Shown here one piece after another: positions 16,629 to 25,839 of a stretch of DNA of 64,000 nucleotides. The notes beneath the pieces are model-generated. The model was not told the origin of the DNA and searched no databases. It saw nothing but the letters and a program-made list of their open reading frames with translations. The DNA comes from Eudoraea adriatica DSM 19308. Its GTDB lineage: Bacteria > Bacteroidota > Bacteroidia > Flavobacteriales > Flavobacteriaceae. Position 1 is the first letter of the stretch. Every line of letters begins with the position of its first letter. Position numbers and translations under genes: made by a program. The DNA lies in NCBI RefSeq assembly GCF_000382125.1, contig NZ_KB907547.1, positions 496,001-560,000 of the forward strand, read 5' to 3'.

Positions 16629-17675
16629 ATGATTCAATTAGACGAGAAAATATATTTCTATCTTCTAACCATTATTCCGATAATGGTGGTAGTTTACGTA
16701 TTATTGCAAATTTGGAAAAAAAGAACCCAAAAGAAATTTGCCACGCCTGATTTGTTGAAAAGATTATCCCCCAATAAGTCTAAATTCAAATCAATATTAA
16801 AATTAATTTTTCTTTTAATAGGGATTTCATTTCTGGTTTTAGGTCTTGTAAATCCGAAAATTGGAACAAAATTAGAGACAGTAAAACGAGAAGGGGTTGA
16901 TATTGTTTTTGCCATCGACGTTTCAAAAAGTATGTTGGCAGAAGATATTGCTCCAAACAGATTAGAGAAGTCCAAACGCCTGGTTTCCGAAATTATCAAT
17001 CAATTAGCCAGCGATAGAATAGGTATAATAGCGTATGCAGGACAGGCTTTTCCTCAGCTACCAATAACCACAGATTATGGTGCAGCAAAAATGTTCCTCC
17101 AAAGCATGAATACAGATATGCTTTCATCACAAGGAACGGCGATTAATGAAGCCATAGAGCTGGCGTCTACTTATTTTAATGATGAGGAACAAACAAATCG
17201 GGTTTTATTCATAGTTTCAGATGGCGAGGACCATTCTGAGGGCACAACCCTGGATGCTGTGGAATTGGCGGTTGACGAAGGAATACGAATTTTTACAATT
17301 GGTGTTGGAAAGACAAAAGGCAGTCCTATTCCCATTAAAAGAAACGGAATCGTAGAAAGTTTGAAAAAAGATTCTCAGGGAGAAGTGGTTATCACAAGAC
17401 TAAATGAAGATATCTTAGAGGAAATTGCTGACGAGGGTAATGGGGAATATGTAGACGGATCAAATACGGATGATGCCGTAGAGTTCATCAAAGCAGAATT
17501 AAACCAAATGGATAAGCAGGAATTTGAAGCCAAACAATTTGCAGAATACAAAGACCAGTTCCAATGGTTCCTCGGCATTGGGCTATTGTTTCTGTTTTTG
17601 GAAATTTTCTTGCTGGATCGAAAAACCAAATGGCTCAAAAAAATGAATTTATTTAACGAGAAGGAGGTTCACTAA
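16629..17675 (+). CDS. batB: BatB: membrane VWA protein
   Basis: A 348-residue paralogue of BatA three bases downstream. It has N-terminal helices (about residues 9-28 and 56-74), a VWA domain with D97-V-S-K-S and IVSDGEDHSEG, and a C-terminal helix followed by a basic tail. The order BatA-BatB-BatC and tight spacing support the name. The metal-binding residues of the VWA site are intact in both paralogues, so neither looks degenerate. Confidence 0.93.
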   Translation: MIQLDEKIYFYLLTIIPIMVVVYVLLQIWKKRTQKKFATPDLLKRLSPNKSKFKSILKLIFLLIGISFLVLGLVNPKIGTKLETVKREGVDIVFAIDVSKSMLAEDIAPNRLEKSKRLVSEIINQLASDRIGIIAYAGQAFPQLPITTDYGAAKMFLQSMNTDMLSSQGTAINEAIELASTYFNDEEQTNRVLFIVSDGEDHSEGTTLDAVELAVDEGIRIFTIGVGKTKGSPIPIKRNGIVESLKKDSQGEVVITRLNEDILEEIADEGNGEYVDGSNTDDAVEFIKAELNQMDKQEFEAKQFAEYKDQFQWFLGIGLLFLFLEIFLLDRKTKWLKKMNLFNEKEVH

Positions 17676-17676
17676 A

Positions 17677-18528
17677 ATGAAAAAGATAGTTTTATTTACT
17701 CTACTAATAAGCGCTGCAGTTTTTTCTCAAGATGATTCGAAAGAGAAGGAAAAAGCACTTAAAGCCTCAACGGATATTACCTTTGAAGCTAATAAGGACT
17801 TAGCTGATAACGATTTTATTGATGCGGAAGTGAATTACAGAAGGGCCATTTCCAAAAGTGATGAGAATACAGCGGCACCATACAATTTAGGAAATGCTTA
17901 CTATAACAAAGAAAGTTTTTCTGAGGCTTTTGGTCGATTTAAGCAGGCAGGAGAATTGGCGTCAGAAAAGCCTGTCAAGCATAAAGCATTTCATAATATG
18001 GGCAATGTATTCATGAAAAATAAAGAATATGCCAAAGCAGTTGAAGCTTATAAAGAAGCATTGCGAAATGATCCGTCCGATGAAGAAACTCGCTATAATC
18101 TGGCACTGGCCAAAGAACTCTTAAAAAAAGACAAGAACAATCAGAATAACGACAATAATAAAGAGAATCAGGATCAGGAAGATAAAAAAGACCAAAACCA
18201 GGATCAACAGGAACAGGGAGATAATAATGACGAAAACAAAGGCGATCCTAAAAACGAAGAAAACGATAAAGAAAATAATGAAGGAGATAAAGGAGAGGAG
18301 GAAAAAGAAGAGAATAAAAAAGGAGAAGGCGATGAAAAAAAAGAAGAAAAAAAGCAGCCTGAGCAGGGAGATCAACAAGAGCAGAAGCAACCCAGACCTA
18401 ATCAGTTGTCTCAGCAACAAATAAAAAATTTACTTGAGGCAATGGAAAATGAAGAGAAAAAAGTTAAAGAAAAAATGGACGCCAAGAAAGTTAAAGGTGT
18501 CAAATCAAAAAATGAAAAAGACTGGTGA
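17677..18528 (+). CDS. batC: BatC: TPR protein with a long charged tail
   Basis: A 283-residue protein with a signal peptide (about residues 1-17), about three TPR units (roughly residues 30-145, for example APYNLGNAYY and AFHNMGNVFM), then a very unusual tail from about residue 147 to 250 made almost only of K, E, D, N, Q and G. The tail ends in a helical piece QQIKNLLEAMENEEKKV. Such tails are common in BatC proteins and probably disordered. The stop codon overlaps the GTG start of the next gene (GTGA). The low-complexity DNA explains the spurious long frame on the opposite strand. Confidence 0.9.
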   Translation: MKKIVLFTLLISAAVFSQDDSKEKEKALKASTDITFEANKDLADNDFIDAEVNYRRAISKSDENTAAPYNLGNAYYNKESFSEAFGRFKQAGELASEKPVKHKAFHNMGNVFMKNKEYAKAVEAYKEALRNDPSDEETRYNLALAKELLKKDKNNQNNDNNKENQDQEDKKDQNQDQQEQGDNNDENKGDPKNEENDKENNEGDKGEEEKEENKKGEGDEKKEEKKQPEQGDQQEQKQPRPNQLSQQQIKNLLEAMENEEKKVKEKMDAKKVKGVKSKNEKDW

Positions 18529-20315
18529 TATTTAATAAACTTAAATATTTTTTCTTTTGTATATCTTTTCTATTACTGGCCTTCGGCCATGCAATAGCAC
18601 AAGATAAAGAAGCTATTACTTTTGAAGTAAAACTAAGCAAAAGCAAGTTGGGAATAAATGAGCGTCTTAGGGTAGATTTTGCCATGAACAAAGACGGCGA
18701 TAATTTTACACCTCCTGATTTTGAAGGCTTCAGAGTACTCATAGGACCTTTTCAGTCTATTAGTTCTTCCTGGATTAATGGTGTAAGAAGCTATTCCAAA
18801 ACATATTCCTATACCTTAGCTCCGACTTCGAGAGGGAAATTTACAATCAAACAGGCCACTATTACAATTGATGGGAAAGTATATAAATCCTTATCAAAAA
18901 CTGTAGAGGTAACGGCGGCAGTAGATAAACCAAATGACCAGATGTCTGTAGAAGACTTTGCTGATGATAATTTACATTTGGTAGCAGAAGTTTCCAAAAC
19001 CAGTCCGTACCTCAATGAGGCCATCAGTGTTGTTTACAAATTATATGTGAGCCCCACTATTAATGTTTCCAATTTTAGACCACTGGACAATCCTAAATAC
19101 AATAATTTCTGGAGTCAGGATATGCCATTCACGAGATATGATGTTCAAAATGGCACTTATGAGGGAAAGGCTTATCGTTATGTAGTTCTTAAAAGAGTTG
19201 TGCTCTATCCTCAAAAAAGCGGTAAATTAACTATTGAGCCTCTTTCTTTAGATGTATCATTGGAAGTGCCTACTAACAAACGCGACTTTTTTGGAGGAAG
19301 AATATATACGCAAACCAATAAAACAGTATCTGCAGGAAAGCGTGTTATAAATGTAAAACCCTTACCATCAGAAGGGAGGCCCGCAGATTTTGGTGGTGCT
19401 GTAGGCAATTTTGAGTTTTCCGTCTCCACGAGCAAAACAACATTAAATGCTTCAGAGTCATTACAAGCAATAATTACAGTAAAAGGGGACGGCAATTTAA
19501 AACTCTTTCAATTACCCGAACCTTCGCTTCCTGGAGCCCTGGAAGTTTATGAACCTGAATTTAATGAAGACGTAAGAACAACGCTATCCGGCATGAAGGG
19601 GCAAGTGAGCAATAATTACACCATAGTACCGTCCTTCAGAGGAAAATACCCCATACCCAGTATTTCATTCAGCTATTTTGATCCGGAAGCAGAGCGCTAT
19701 AAATCATTAAGTTCTGATGAAATTATGATCAATGTCATGGAAGGTCCATTAGGATCCGGGACAATAGCGAATAATCCTTCTGCACAAAATAAACAAATGG
19801 TTATTACCTCAAATGATCAATTTAATTTTATTAAACTTAAACCAAACTTAACTGCCATTGGCACAAATTATTTCTTTGGTTCTACAAAGTTTTATTTATG
19901 GTTGATTTCGCCATTTTTACTCATACCAATTGCCGTACTGTTTGGTAAAAGGCGTGAAGCTATTGCCAGTGACGTAGCGGGCAATAAAATCAAGAAAGCT
20001 AATAAACTGGCCAAGAAATATCTATATGAGGCCAAAAAAGCTCTTGGTAACAAGGATGCATTCTATATAGCACTTGAAAAAGCTTTACATAACTACCTGA
20101 AAGCGAAGTTAAAAATAGAAACCTCTGAGTTTAGCAAAGATAAAATAGCCTCCCTGTTGTCCGAAAAAGAAATAGACGAAACTACAAACCACGCATTCGT
20201 AGATCTGCTTAAGAATTGTGAAATGGCTCGCTACAGCCCTTTCTCTGATGTTCAAATGAAACAGGATTACAATAAAGCCAGCGAAACAATTTCATCAATA
20301 GACAAAAAGCTTTAG
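18525..20315 (+). CDS. batD: BatD: oxygen-tolerance family protein
   Basis: A 596-residue protein starting at GTG, which overlaps the batC stop by 4 bases. It has a signal peptide (about residues 1-25, ending AIAQ), several immunoglobulin-like beta domains in the periplasm, a transmembrane helix at about 452-470 and a cytoplasmic helical end. The N-terminal block LGINERLRVDFAM and the repeat of the same module near residue 310 (LNASESLQAIITV) fit the BatD family. Its role is presumably in the Bat membrane complex, inferred from conserved clustering only. Confidence 0.9.
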   Translation: MIFNKLKYFFFCISFLLLAFGHAIAQDKEAITFEVKLSKSKLGINERLRVDFAMNKDGDNFTPPDFEGFRVLIGPFQSISSSWINGVRSYSKTYSYTLAPTSRGKFTIKQATITIDGKVYKSLSKTVEVTAAVDKPNDQMSVEDFADDNLHLVAEVSKTSPYLNEAISVVYKLYVSPTINVSNFRPLDNPKYNNFWSQDMPFTRYDVQNGTYEGKAYRYVVLKRVVLYPQKSGKLTIEPLSLDVSLEVPTNKRDFFGGRIYTQTNKTVSAGKRVINVKPLPSEGRPADFGGAVGNFEFSVSTSKTTLNASESLQAIITVKGDGNLKLFQLPEPSLPGALEVYEPEFNEDVRTTLSGMKGQVSNNYTIVPSFRGKYPIPSISFSYFDPEAERYKSLSSDEIMINVMEGPLGSGTIANNPSAQNKQMVITSNDQFNFIKLKPNLTAIGTNYFFGSTKFYLWLISPFLLIPIAVLFGKRREAIASDVAGNKIKKANKLAKKYLYEAKKALGNKDAFYIALEKALHNYLKAKLKIETSEFSKDKIASLLSEKEIDETTNHAFVDLLKNCEMARYSPFSDVQMKQDYNKASETISSIDKKL

Positions 20316-20317
20316 CT

Positions 20318-21079
20318 ATGAAGAATTTAGTCTTATTATTAGTAGTAGTACTTCATTCCCTTGCGGCTATTGCTCAAAACGAAGCTCTTTTTAACAGGGC
20401 AACAACCTACTATAATGAAGGTGAATATGAAAAAGCTACCGAGAATTACTTTAAAATTATAGAAAATGGCGAGCATTCGGCGGAAGTCTACTATAACCTG
20501 GGTAACTGCTACTACAAATTAAACCAAATAGCCCCCAGTATATACTATTATGAGAAAGCTTTGCTACTTAAACCCAATGATAGAGAAATCAAAAACAACC
20601 TGGCATATGCTCAAAACATGACTTTGGATGCTTTTGAGCCTCTTCCGGAGACAAGTCTGTCAAAACTGTACAAAAACATAACCGGGTTACTATCTTTTGA
20701 TCAATGGTCCTATGCAGGTGTTCTCTTCGTTTTCCTCTTTGTTCTGGCCTATATTTTATTTTATTACCTTAGGTATTCCACGCATAAACGAATAGCTTTT
20801 ATCACCAGCATTGTTTCTCTTTTCATTGCAATCTTCTGCATAGTATTGGCAATGATTCAATTCCAGGATTTTGAGGCAGATATGCCGGCTATCGTTTTTT
20901 CGGAAGAATTAATAGTCAAATCTGAACCAAATAATAGAAGTACACAGGCATTCCTTCTGCATGAGGGGACTAAAGTGTTTGTATTGGATGAGTTGGACGA
21001 TTGGAAAAAAATAGAACTAAAAGATGGGAAAACAGGCTGGGTTCCATCTGGCGAAATTAAACTGTTAAAGGATTTTTAA
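20318..21079 (+). CDS. batE: BatE: TPR and SH3-like protein
   Basis: A 253-residue protein, last of the Bat operon. It has a signal peptide (residues 1-19, ending AIAQ), two to three TPR units (about 20-100; YYNLGNCYYKL and YYYEKALLL), two membrane helices (about 127-147 and 154-176), and a C-terminal SH3-like domain (about 187-253) with the pattern VKSEPN...KVFVLDE...WKKIEL...GWVPSGEI. This domain layout is the BatE standard. SH3-like domains of this type often bind peptides or cell-wall material, but the ligand is unknown here. Confidence 0.9.
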   Translation: MKNLVLLLVVVLHSLAAIAQNEALFNRATTYYNEGEYEKATENYFKIIENGEHSAEVYYNLGNCYYKLNQIAPSIYYYEKALLLKPNDREIKNNLAYAQNMTLDAFEPLPETSLSKLYKNITGLLSFDQWSYAGVLFVFLFVLAYILFYYLRYSTHKRIAFITSIVSLFIAIFCIVLAMIQFQDFEADMPAIVFSEELIVKSEPNNRSTQAFLLHEGTKVFVLDELDDWKKIELKDGKTGWVPSGEIKLLKDF

Positions 21080-21113
21080 TTTTTATTTAACTATAATTCG
21101 TTGATGTTCCATT

Positions 21114-21121
21114 TATATTTG
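21114..21121 (+). promoter_or_regulatory. -7 promoter element (TATATTTG)
   Basis: Exact match to TAnnTTTG, 18 nt before the ATG at 21140. The only nearby TTG (21101-21103) is too close (10 bp) to be a proper -33 box, so support is partial. Confidence 0.4.
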
Positions 21122-21139
21122 TTTTAAACCAATTTAATA

Positions 21140-21451
21140 ATGACCAGAACTGCAATTATAACATCCCTAATTACTTTTTGGCTGTTCTCCATAGTTGCTC
21201 CATCTGTTATTTCATTGGTAAATAATGAGGAAAGCATTATAGTTTCTTTGAATTTAAATGAAGAAGAGCAGCAGGAATCGTCTAAAAAAGACGACAATGA
21301 AGAAAAAATAATTCTGGAAAATTGGCTTGCACAGAATCAATTCTCCCTTCATGAAAAATCGCAATATTTAGAGATAGAAAAGATAAATTTTTCTTCTCAT
21401 TCCATTGAAATTCCATTACCTCCTCCGGAATTTATGGCTCATAACGCATAA
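21140..21451 (+). CDS. Small hypothetical secreted or anchored protein
   Basis: A 103-residue protein with an N-terminal hydrophobic segment (about residues 5-25), followed by a short acidic region (EEEQQESSKKDDNEE) and a C-terminus ending in PLPPPEFMAHNA. The segment could be a signal anchor. I recognise no domain. Small proteins of this type occur between the Bat operon and other genes in flavobacteria. It probably has its own promoter and is 66 bp before the SulP gene. Confidence 0.6.
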   Translation: MTRTAIITSLITFWLFSIVAPSVISLVNNEESIIVSLNLNEEEQQESSKKDDNEEKIILENWLAQNQFSLHEKSQYLEIEKINFSSHSIEIPLPPPEFMAHNA

Positions 21452-21516
21452 ATTAATTTACCTTTCAGTTTCTAATCAATCTTTAATAATTTCTTAAGGA
21501 CCATATATTTATAATT

Positions 21517-23097
21517 ATGTTCAAATATTTGAAAAACGACGTACCAGCCAGCATTGTAGTTTTCTTTGTGGCACTTCCATTGTGTTTGGGTATAGCCCTG
21601 GCCAGTGGCGCACCATTGTTTTCAGGATTAATTTCCGGTATAGTAGGTGGTATTATAGTAGGGTCACTTAGTGGCTCGCATATAGGAGTCAGCGGTCCGG
21701 CAGCGGGATTAGCAGCCATTGTATTGACCGCAATTGGTGCCCTTGGAGGATATGAAAACTTTTTAGTGGCGGTTGTTCTGGGCGGTGCCATTCAAATCAT
21801 ATTTAGTATTCTTAGGGCGGGTATTATCGCCTATTATTTTCCTTCTTCGGTCATTAAAGGGATGCTTACGGGTATCGGAATCATCATAATTCTAAAACAA
21901 ATTCCTCACTTTTTTGGATATGATTCAGATCCTGAAGGTGATTTTGCTTTTTTTCAGGTAGATGGACAAAATACAATATCCGAGATCATTAATACAGTTA
22001 ATTATATAAGTCCGGGTGCTGCCCTTATAGCTTTTCTTGCTCTGGGGATATTAATTTTGTGGGATAAGGTTCTTACTAAAAAAGCTAAAATTTTTCAACT
22101 AATTCAAGGCCCTCTGGTAGCCGTTTTCGTTGGGATACTATTTTATAACCTTACAAAGGATAGTGCCGTATGGAACATCTCTTCAGAACATCTTGTGAGT
22201 GTTCCAATACCGGACACTATAGATTCTTTTATTGGCCAGTTTAGCTTTCCAAATTTTCAGGTTATAGCCCGTCCGGAAATATGGATAACAGCCTTTACAA
22301 TTGCTTTGGTAGCAAGTCTTGAAACGCTTTTATGTGTTGAAGCTACAGACAAACTGGATCCTCGAAAAAGAGTAACACCAACAAACAAAGAGCTGATGGC
22401 CCAGGGAACCGGAAATATTGTTTCAGGACTTATAGGAGGTTTGCCCATTACCCAGGTAATAGTCAGGAGTTCTGCTAATATTCAATCTGGAGCAAGATCA
22501 AAAATGTCTGCTATTATTCATGGTTTTTTGCTGTTAATCTCTGTAATTCTCATTCCCAGATTATTAAACATGATACCTCTTTCTGTTCTTGCGGCCATTT
22601 TGCTAATTGTAGGTTATAAATTGGCGAAGCCCGCGCTTTTTCAAAAAATGTATCAGCTAGGTTGGAAACAGTTTGTACCCTTTACGGTAACCGTTGTTGG
22701 TATAATTTTTACAGACCTGCTTATTGGTATAGGTTTGGGATTAGGAGTTGGAATTGCAGTTATTCTAATTAAGAGCTATCAAAATTCGCATTTCCTGCAT
22801 ATTGAAGATAAAAGCAATGGTAAGCATAAAATAAAAATGACTCTGGCCGAAGAGGTTACTTTCTTTAACAAAGGTGCAATCCTTAAAGAACTTGATGCCA
22901 TTCCAAAAAATTCCTATCTTGAATTGGATGTTTCCAAAACCAGATATCTGGATAATGATATTATTGAAATTCTTGAAGAGTTTGCCGGAAAAGCCTTCAA
23001 TAGAAATATCGATATTAAACTAATTTCTGAAAGGGGAGTTGTAGAAAATCCTGATAGTTATATTGAGTTTTTTAAGTTGAGACCAAAGTTGGGATAA
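21517..23097 (+). CDS. SulP-family anion transporter with STAS-like end
   Basis: A 526-residue inner-membrane transporter of the SulP (SLC26) family with about 10-12 hydrophobic helices up to residue 425. The early block ALPLCLGIALASGAPLFSGL and SGPAAGLAAIV are family marks, and GLIGGLPITQVIVRSSANI lies before the helix-10 region. The last 100 residues form a degenerate STAS-like domain (LELDVSKTRYLDNDIIEIL). It is followed at 37 bp by a beta carbonic anhydrase gene, which suggests bicarbonate as substrate, although sulfate cannot be excluded from sequence. Confidence 0.9.
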   Translation: MFKYLKNDVPASIVVFFVALPLCLGIALASGAPLFSGLISGIVGGIIVGSLSGSHIGVSGPAAGLAAIVLTAIGALGGYENFLVAVVLGGAIQIIFSILRAGIIAYYFPSSVIKGMLTGIGIIIILKQIPHFFGYDSDPEGDFAFFQVDGQNTISEIINTVNYISPGAALIAFLALGILILWDKVLTKKAKIFQLIQGPLVAVFVGILFYNLTKDSAVWNISSEHLVSVPIPDTIDSFIGQFSFPNFQVIARPEIWITAFTIALVASLETLLCVEATDKLDPRKRVTPTNKELMAQGTGNIVSGLIGGLPITQVIVRSSANIQSGARSKMSAIIHGFLLLISVILIPRLLNMIPLSVLAAILLIVGYKLAKPALFQKMYQLGWKQFVPFTVTVVGIIFTDLLIGIGLGLGVGIAVILIKSYQNSHFLHIEDKSNGKHKIKMTLAEEVTFFNKGAILKELDAIPKNSYLELDVSKTRYLDNDIIEILEEFAGKAFNRNIDIKLISERGVVENPDSYIEFFKLRPKLG

Positions 23098-23134
23098 TTA
23101 TCATAACTTAAACTAAATTTTAAACAACAAACAA

Positions 23135-23761
23135 ATGAACTTAAATAAAGTATTTGAAAATAATAAAAAGTGGATAAGTGGTAAACTCTCCGAGAAAGAG
23201 GATTATTTTGAAGAATTAGGGAAGGGGCAAAGTCCTGAATTATTATATATAGGCTGTTCGGACAGTCGGGTAACAGCCGAAGATTTAATGGGCATGGGAC
23301 CCGGAGAAGTTTTTGTGCACAGAAATATTGCCAATATGGTGATCAGCATTGATTTGAATGCAATGTCTGTGGTAAACTATGCGGTAGAGCACCTAAAAGT
23401 TAATCATGTGGTTGTCTGTGGCCACTATGCATGCGGAGGGGTTAAAGCGGCAATGCAATCTGCAGACCTGGGCATTTTAAATCCATGGTTAAGAAATATC
23501 AGAGATGTATATCGACTGCATAAAAATGAGCTCAATGCCATAGAAAATGAGGATAAGAAATATGACCGTTTGGTAGAGCTTAATGTTCAGGAGCAATGTG
23601 TTAACCTCATAAAAACAGCCGCAATACAAAAAGCCTATCGCGATCGGAATTTGAAGGTACATGGTTGGGTATTTGATGTTCATACAGGTAAACTAATTGA
23701 CTTAGAAATAGATTTCGAGGGTATTTTAAAGAATATTATGGAGATCTATCATCTTGATTAA
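23135..23761 (+). CDS. Beta-class carbonic anhydrase
   Basis: A 208-residue zinc enzyme interconverting CO2 and bicarbonate. The ligands are C41, H97 and C100 (CSDSR and HYACGG), with the D43-R45 pair beside the active site. It has no signal peptide, so it is cytosolic. It sits between two SulP genes. The likely partnership is uptake or export of bicarbonate by SulP with conversion to CO2 (or the reverse) for carboxylation reactions and pH balance. A strong rho-independent terminator follows directly, so it ends the first transcript. Confidence 0.93.
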   Translation: MNLNKVFENNKKWISGKLSEKEDYFEELGKGQSPELLYIGCSDSRVTAEDLMGMGPGEVFVHRNIANMVISIDLNAMSVVNYAVEHLKVNHVVVCGHYACGGVKAAMQSADLGILNPWLRNIRDVYRLHKNELNAIENEDKKYDRLVELNVQEQCVNLIKTAAIQKAYRDRNLKVHGWVFDVHTGKLIDLEIDFEGILKNIMEIYHLD

Positions 23762-23780
23762 GGTTTAATTTGGAAATAAA

Positions 23781-23813
23781 AAAAGGCCGGTGCAAAGTGT
23801 ACCGGCCTTTTTT
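23781..23813 (+). terminator. Rho-independent terminator after the carbonic anhydrase gene
   Basis: Stem AAAAGGCCGGT (23781-23791) pairs with ACCGGCCTTTT (23801-23811) across a 9-nt loop, followed by T residues. It falls inside the in-frame upstream extension of the next SulP gene, which argues for that gene starting at 23860. Confidence 0.9.
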
Positions 23814-23859
23814 GTTCTTAAATTATTCTATCTTGTTAGTGTGTAAATTGTTATTAAAA

Positions 23860-25728
23860 ATGAAAACCCTTTTTTCAAATTTTAAGGGAGATTTTTTTGG
23901 CGGATTAACAGCGGGGATTGTAGCACTTCCATTAGCGCTGGCTTTTGGTGTTTCATCAGGACTGGGCCCAAGTGCAGGTTTGTATGGTGCTATTTTTATA
24001 AGTTTTTTTGCCGCTATTTTTGGTGGTACAAGCACTCAGATTTCCGGGCCAACAGCCCCTATGACAGCCGTTAGTATGGTTATTATTGCTGGTATTATAG
24101 CAATTTACGATGGTAGCGTAGAAAAAGCACTGCCAGCAATACTGAGTGTTTTTCTCCTGGCAGGACTCTTTCAAATTGGCTTAGGAGTCCTGGGAATAGG
24201 TAGATATATACGATATATACCTTATCCTGTTGTATCAGGATTTATGACAGCAATTGGAGCAATAATAATAATTACACAAATTCTTCCTGCCGTTGGCTAT
24301 TACCCGAGAGAAGACTCAACTTTTGTGAATCAGTTTAAACCCGAAGCGGAAGAGCTGATTCTTGAAAATATTTTAAGAGAAGAAGCAGGAGAGGGTATCC
24401 TGGTCCTTGAAGATTTTGAAGAGACAATCAACAGATCAAATGAAATAACTGCAAAAGCAATATTGGATGAAGCAAGGACACTTGCATCCTGGGAAGCATC
24501 CGGGGTTTTAGGGGTTTTAAAAATACTTCCCAAGGCCATTGAAAATATCAAGTGGCTCGAACTTATCCTTGCTTTGGCAACTATCTTTATTATCTACGGT
24601 TTTAAAAAAATCACCACAATTATTCCCAGTACTTTGGTATCCCTGATTGTAGTATCAGGAATTGCCTTCGGATTTGATTTGGAATACAGGACCATTGAAA
24701 AAATTCCGGAGGGATTTCCAGTGCTAAATCTGGAAATTTTTACCAGCTTTAAATATTCAGCAGTATCGCCCTACATTTTTACTGCACTTACGCTAGCCTT
24801 ATTGGGAGCTATTGATTCGTTATTAACTTCCGTTGTTGCTGATAATATGACTAAAACGAAGCATAATCCAAACAAGGAACTGGTTGGGCAGGGCATTGGC
24901 AACAGTATTGCCGCAATTTTTGGGGGTTTGCCGGGTGCAGGAGCAACAATCAGAACTGTAGTAAATATAAATTCAGGAGGAAAAACTAAACTGTCCGGAA
25001 TGCTGGCTGGAATTATTTTATTGATAGTTCTACTAGTACTGGGCCCGGTTGCTTCACAAATACCTGCGGCCGTTCTTGCAGGAATTTTAATTACTGTTGG
25101 AATAAGTGTTATGGATTATAAAGGGTTAAGGGCAATTCCAAGCTTGCCAAGAGATATAAAATTAGGTCCCCTTAGTCTAAGTTCTGAAGTATTGGTTATG
25201 TTGGTCGTTCTGGTGCTTTCCACAGTCTGGAATCTGGTCTATGCCGTAGGAATAGGCCTGATTATTGCTTCCCTGATGTTTATGAAAAAAATGGGGGATC
25301 TTACAGCAGAGCGGTCCGATGTAAAACCCTTGCTAAAAGAAGCTGCTTGGCCGGATGAGAAAGATTTTCCAAAAAGTTTAAAACGCGAGGTTTTTATAAA
25401 GCACATAAAGGGACCTTTATTTTTTGGGACTACAAGTGATTTTCAACAACTCGCAGAACAAATTCCCAAAACGGCAAGCATAGTTATCCTGCGCCTTGGT
25501 CGTATGCAGTATATGGACCAATCCGGCCTTTACGCCATGGAAGAAGTTCTTCTGGAATTGAGAAAACACCAAATCTTACCCCTTTTTGTGGATGTTTTAG
25601 ACCAACCGCGTTATATGATGGAGCGCATTGATATTATACCTGATCTGGTACCGGCAGAACACATTTTTGAGAATTTTAAGAAATGTGTCCGGTGGATTGA
25701 AGAGACAGAGCTAATTGACAAGGCATAA
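23860..25728 (+). CDS. SulP-family anion transporter with STAS domain
   Basis: A 622-residue SulP transporter, more typical than its neighbour: KGDFFGGLTAGIVALPLALAF is the helix-1 signature in pieces, SGPTAPMTAV follows, and a full C-terminal STAS domain (about residues 525-620, with VILRLGRMQYMDQSGLYAM) ends the protein. An insertion of about 75 residues rich in acidic and helical sequence (about 155-240) sits between membrane helices. The frame is open for 30 more codons upstream, but a strong terminator lies there, so I use 23860. The substrate may be bicarbonate or sulfate; proximity to carbonic anhydrase favours the first. Confidence 0.9.
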   Translation: MKTLFSNFKGDFFGGLTAGIVALPLALAFGVSSGLGPSAGLYGAIFISFFAAIFGGTSTQISGPTAPMTAVSMVIIAGIIAIYDGSVEKALPAILSVFLLAGLFQIGLGVLGIGRYIRYIPYPVVSGFMTAIGAIIIITQILPAVGYYPREDSTFVNQFKPEAEELILENILREEAGEGILVLEDFEETINRSNEITAKAILDEARTLASWEASGVLGVLKILPKAIENIKWLELILALATIFIIYGFKKITTIIPSTLVSLIVVSGIAFGFDLEYRTIEKIPEGFPVLNLEIFTSFKYSAVSPYIFTALTLALLGAIDSLLTSVVADNMTKTKHNPNKELVGQGIGNSIAAIFGGLPGAGATIRTVVNINSGGKTKLSGMLAGIILLIVLLVLGPVASQIPAAVLAGILITVGISVMDYKGLRAIPSLPRDIKLGPLSLSSEVLVMLVVLVLSTVWNLVYAVGIGLIIASLMFMKKMGDLTAERSDVKPLLKEAAWPDEKDFPKSLKREVFIKHIKGPLFFGTTSDFQQLAEQIPKTASIVILRLGRMQYMDQSGLYAMEEVLLELRKHQILPLFVDVLDQPRYMMERIDIIPDLVPAEHIFENFKKCVRWIEETELIDKA

Positions 25729-25777
25729 TTCTATGGCGCTTTTGAGTTAATTATGTTTCCTTGATGGATAATTGTTA

Positions 25778-25785
25778 TAAATTTG
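25778..25785 (+). promoter_or_regulatory. -7 promoter element (TAAATTTG) for pheS
   Basis: Exact match to TAnnTTTG, 54 nt before the ATG. A TTG at 25761-25763 is only 14 bp upstream, shorter than usual, so the -33 box is uncertain. Confidence 0.45.
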
Positions 25786-25839
25786 CCTTTTCTTGGGCAT
25801 ATGCTTTGCTCAAAAATTTTTATTTATTACAAATAGAAA

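Noticed and set aside
18121-18420. A 99-codon minus-strand frame of F, L, I, V and S residues
   Set aside because: It is the antisense of the lysine/glutamate-rich tail of BatC; codon composition explains it.
23770-23859. A 30-codon N-terminal extension of the second SulP gene
   Set aside because: A strong terminator hairpin lies inside it and the family starts at the ATG at 23860.
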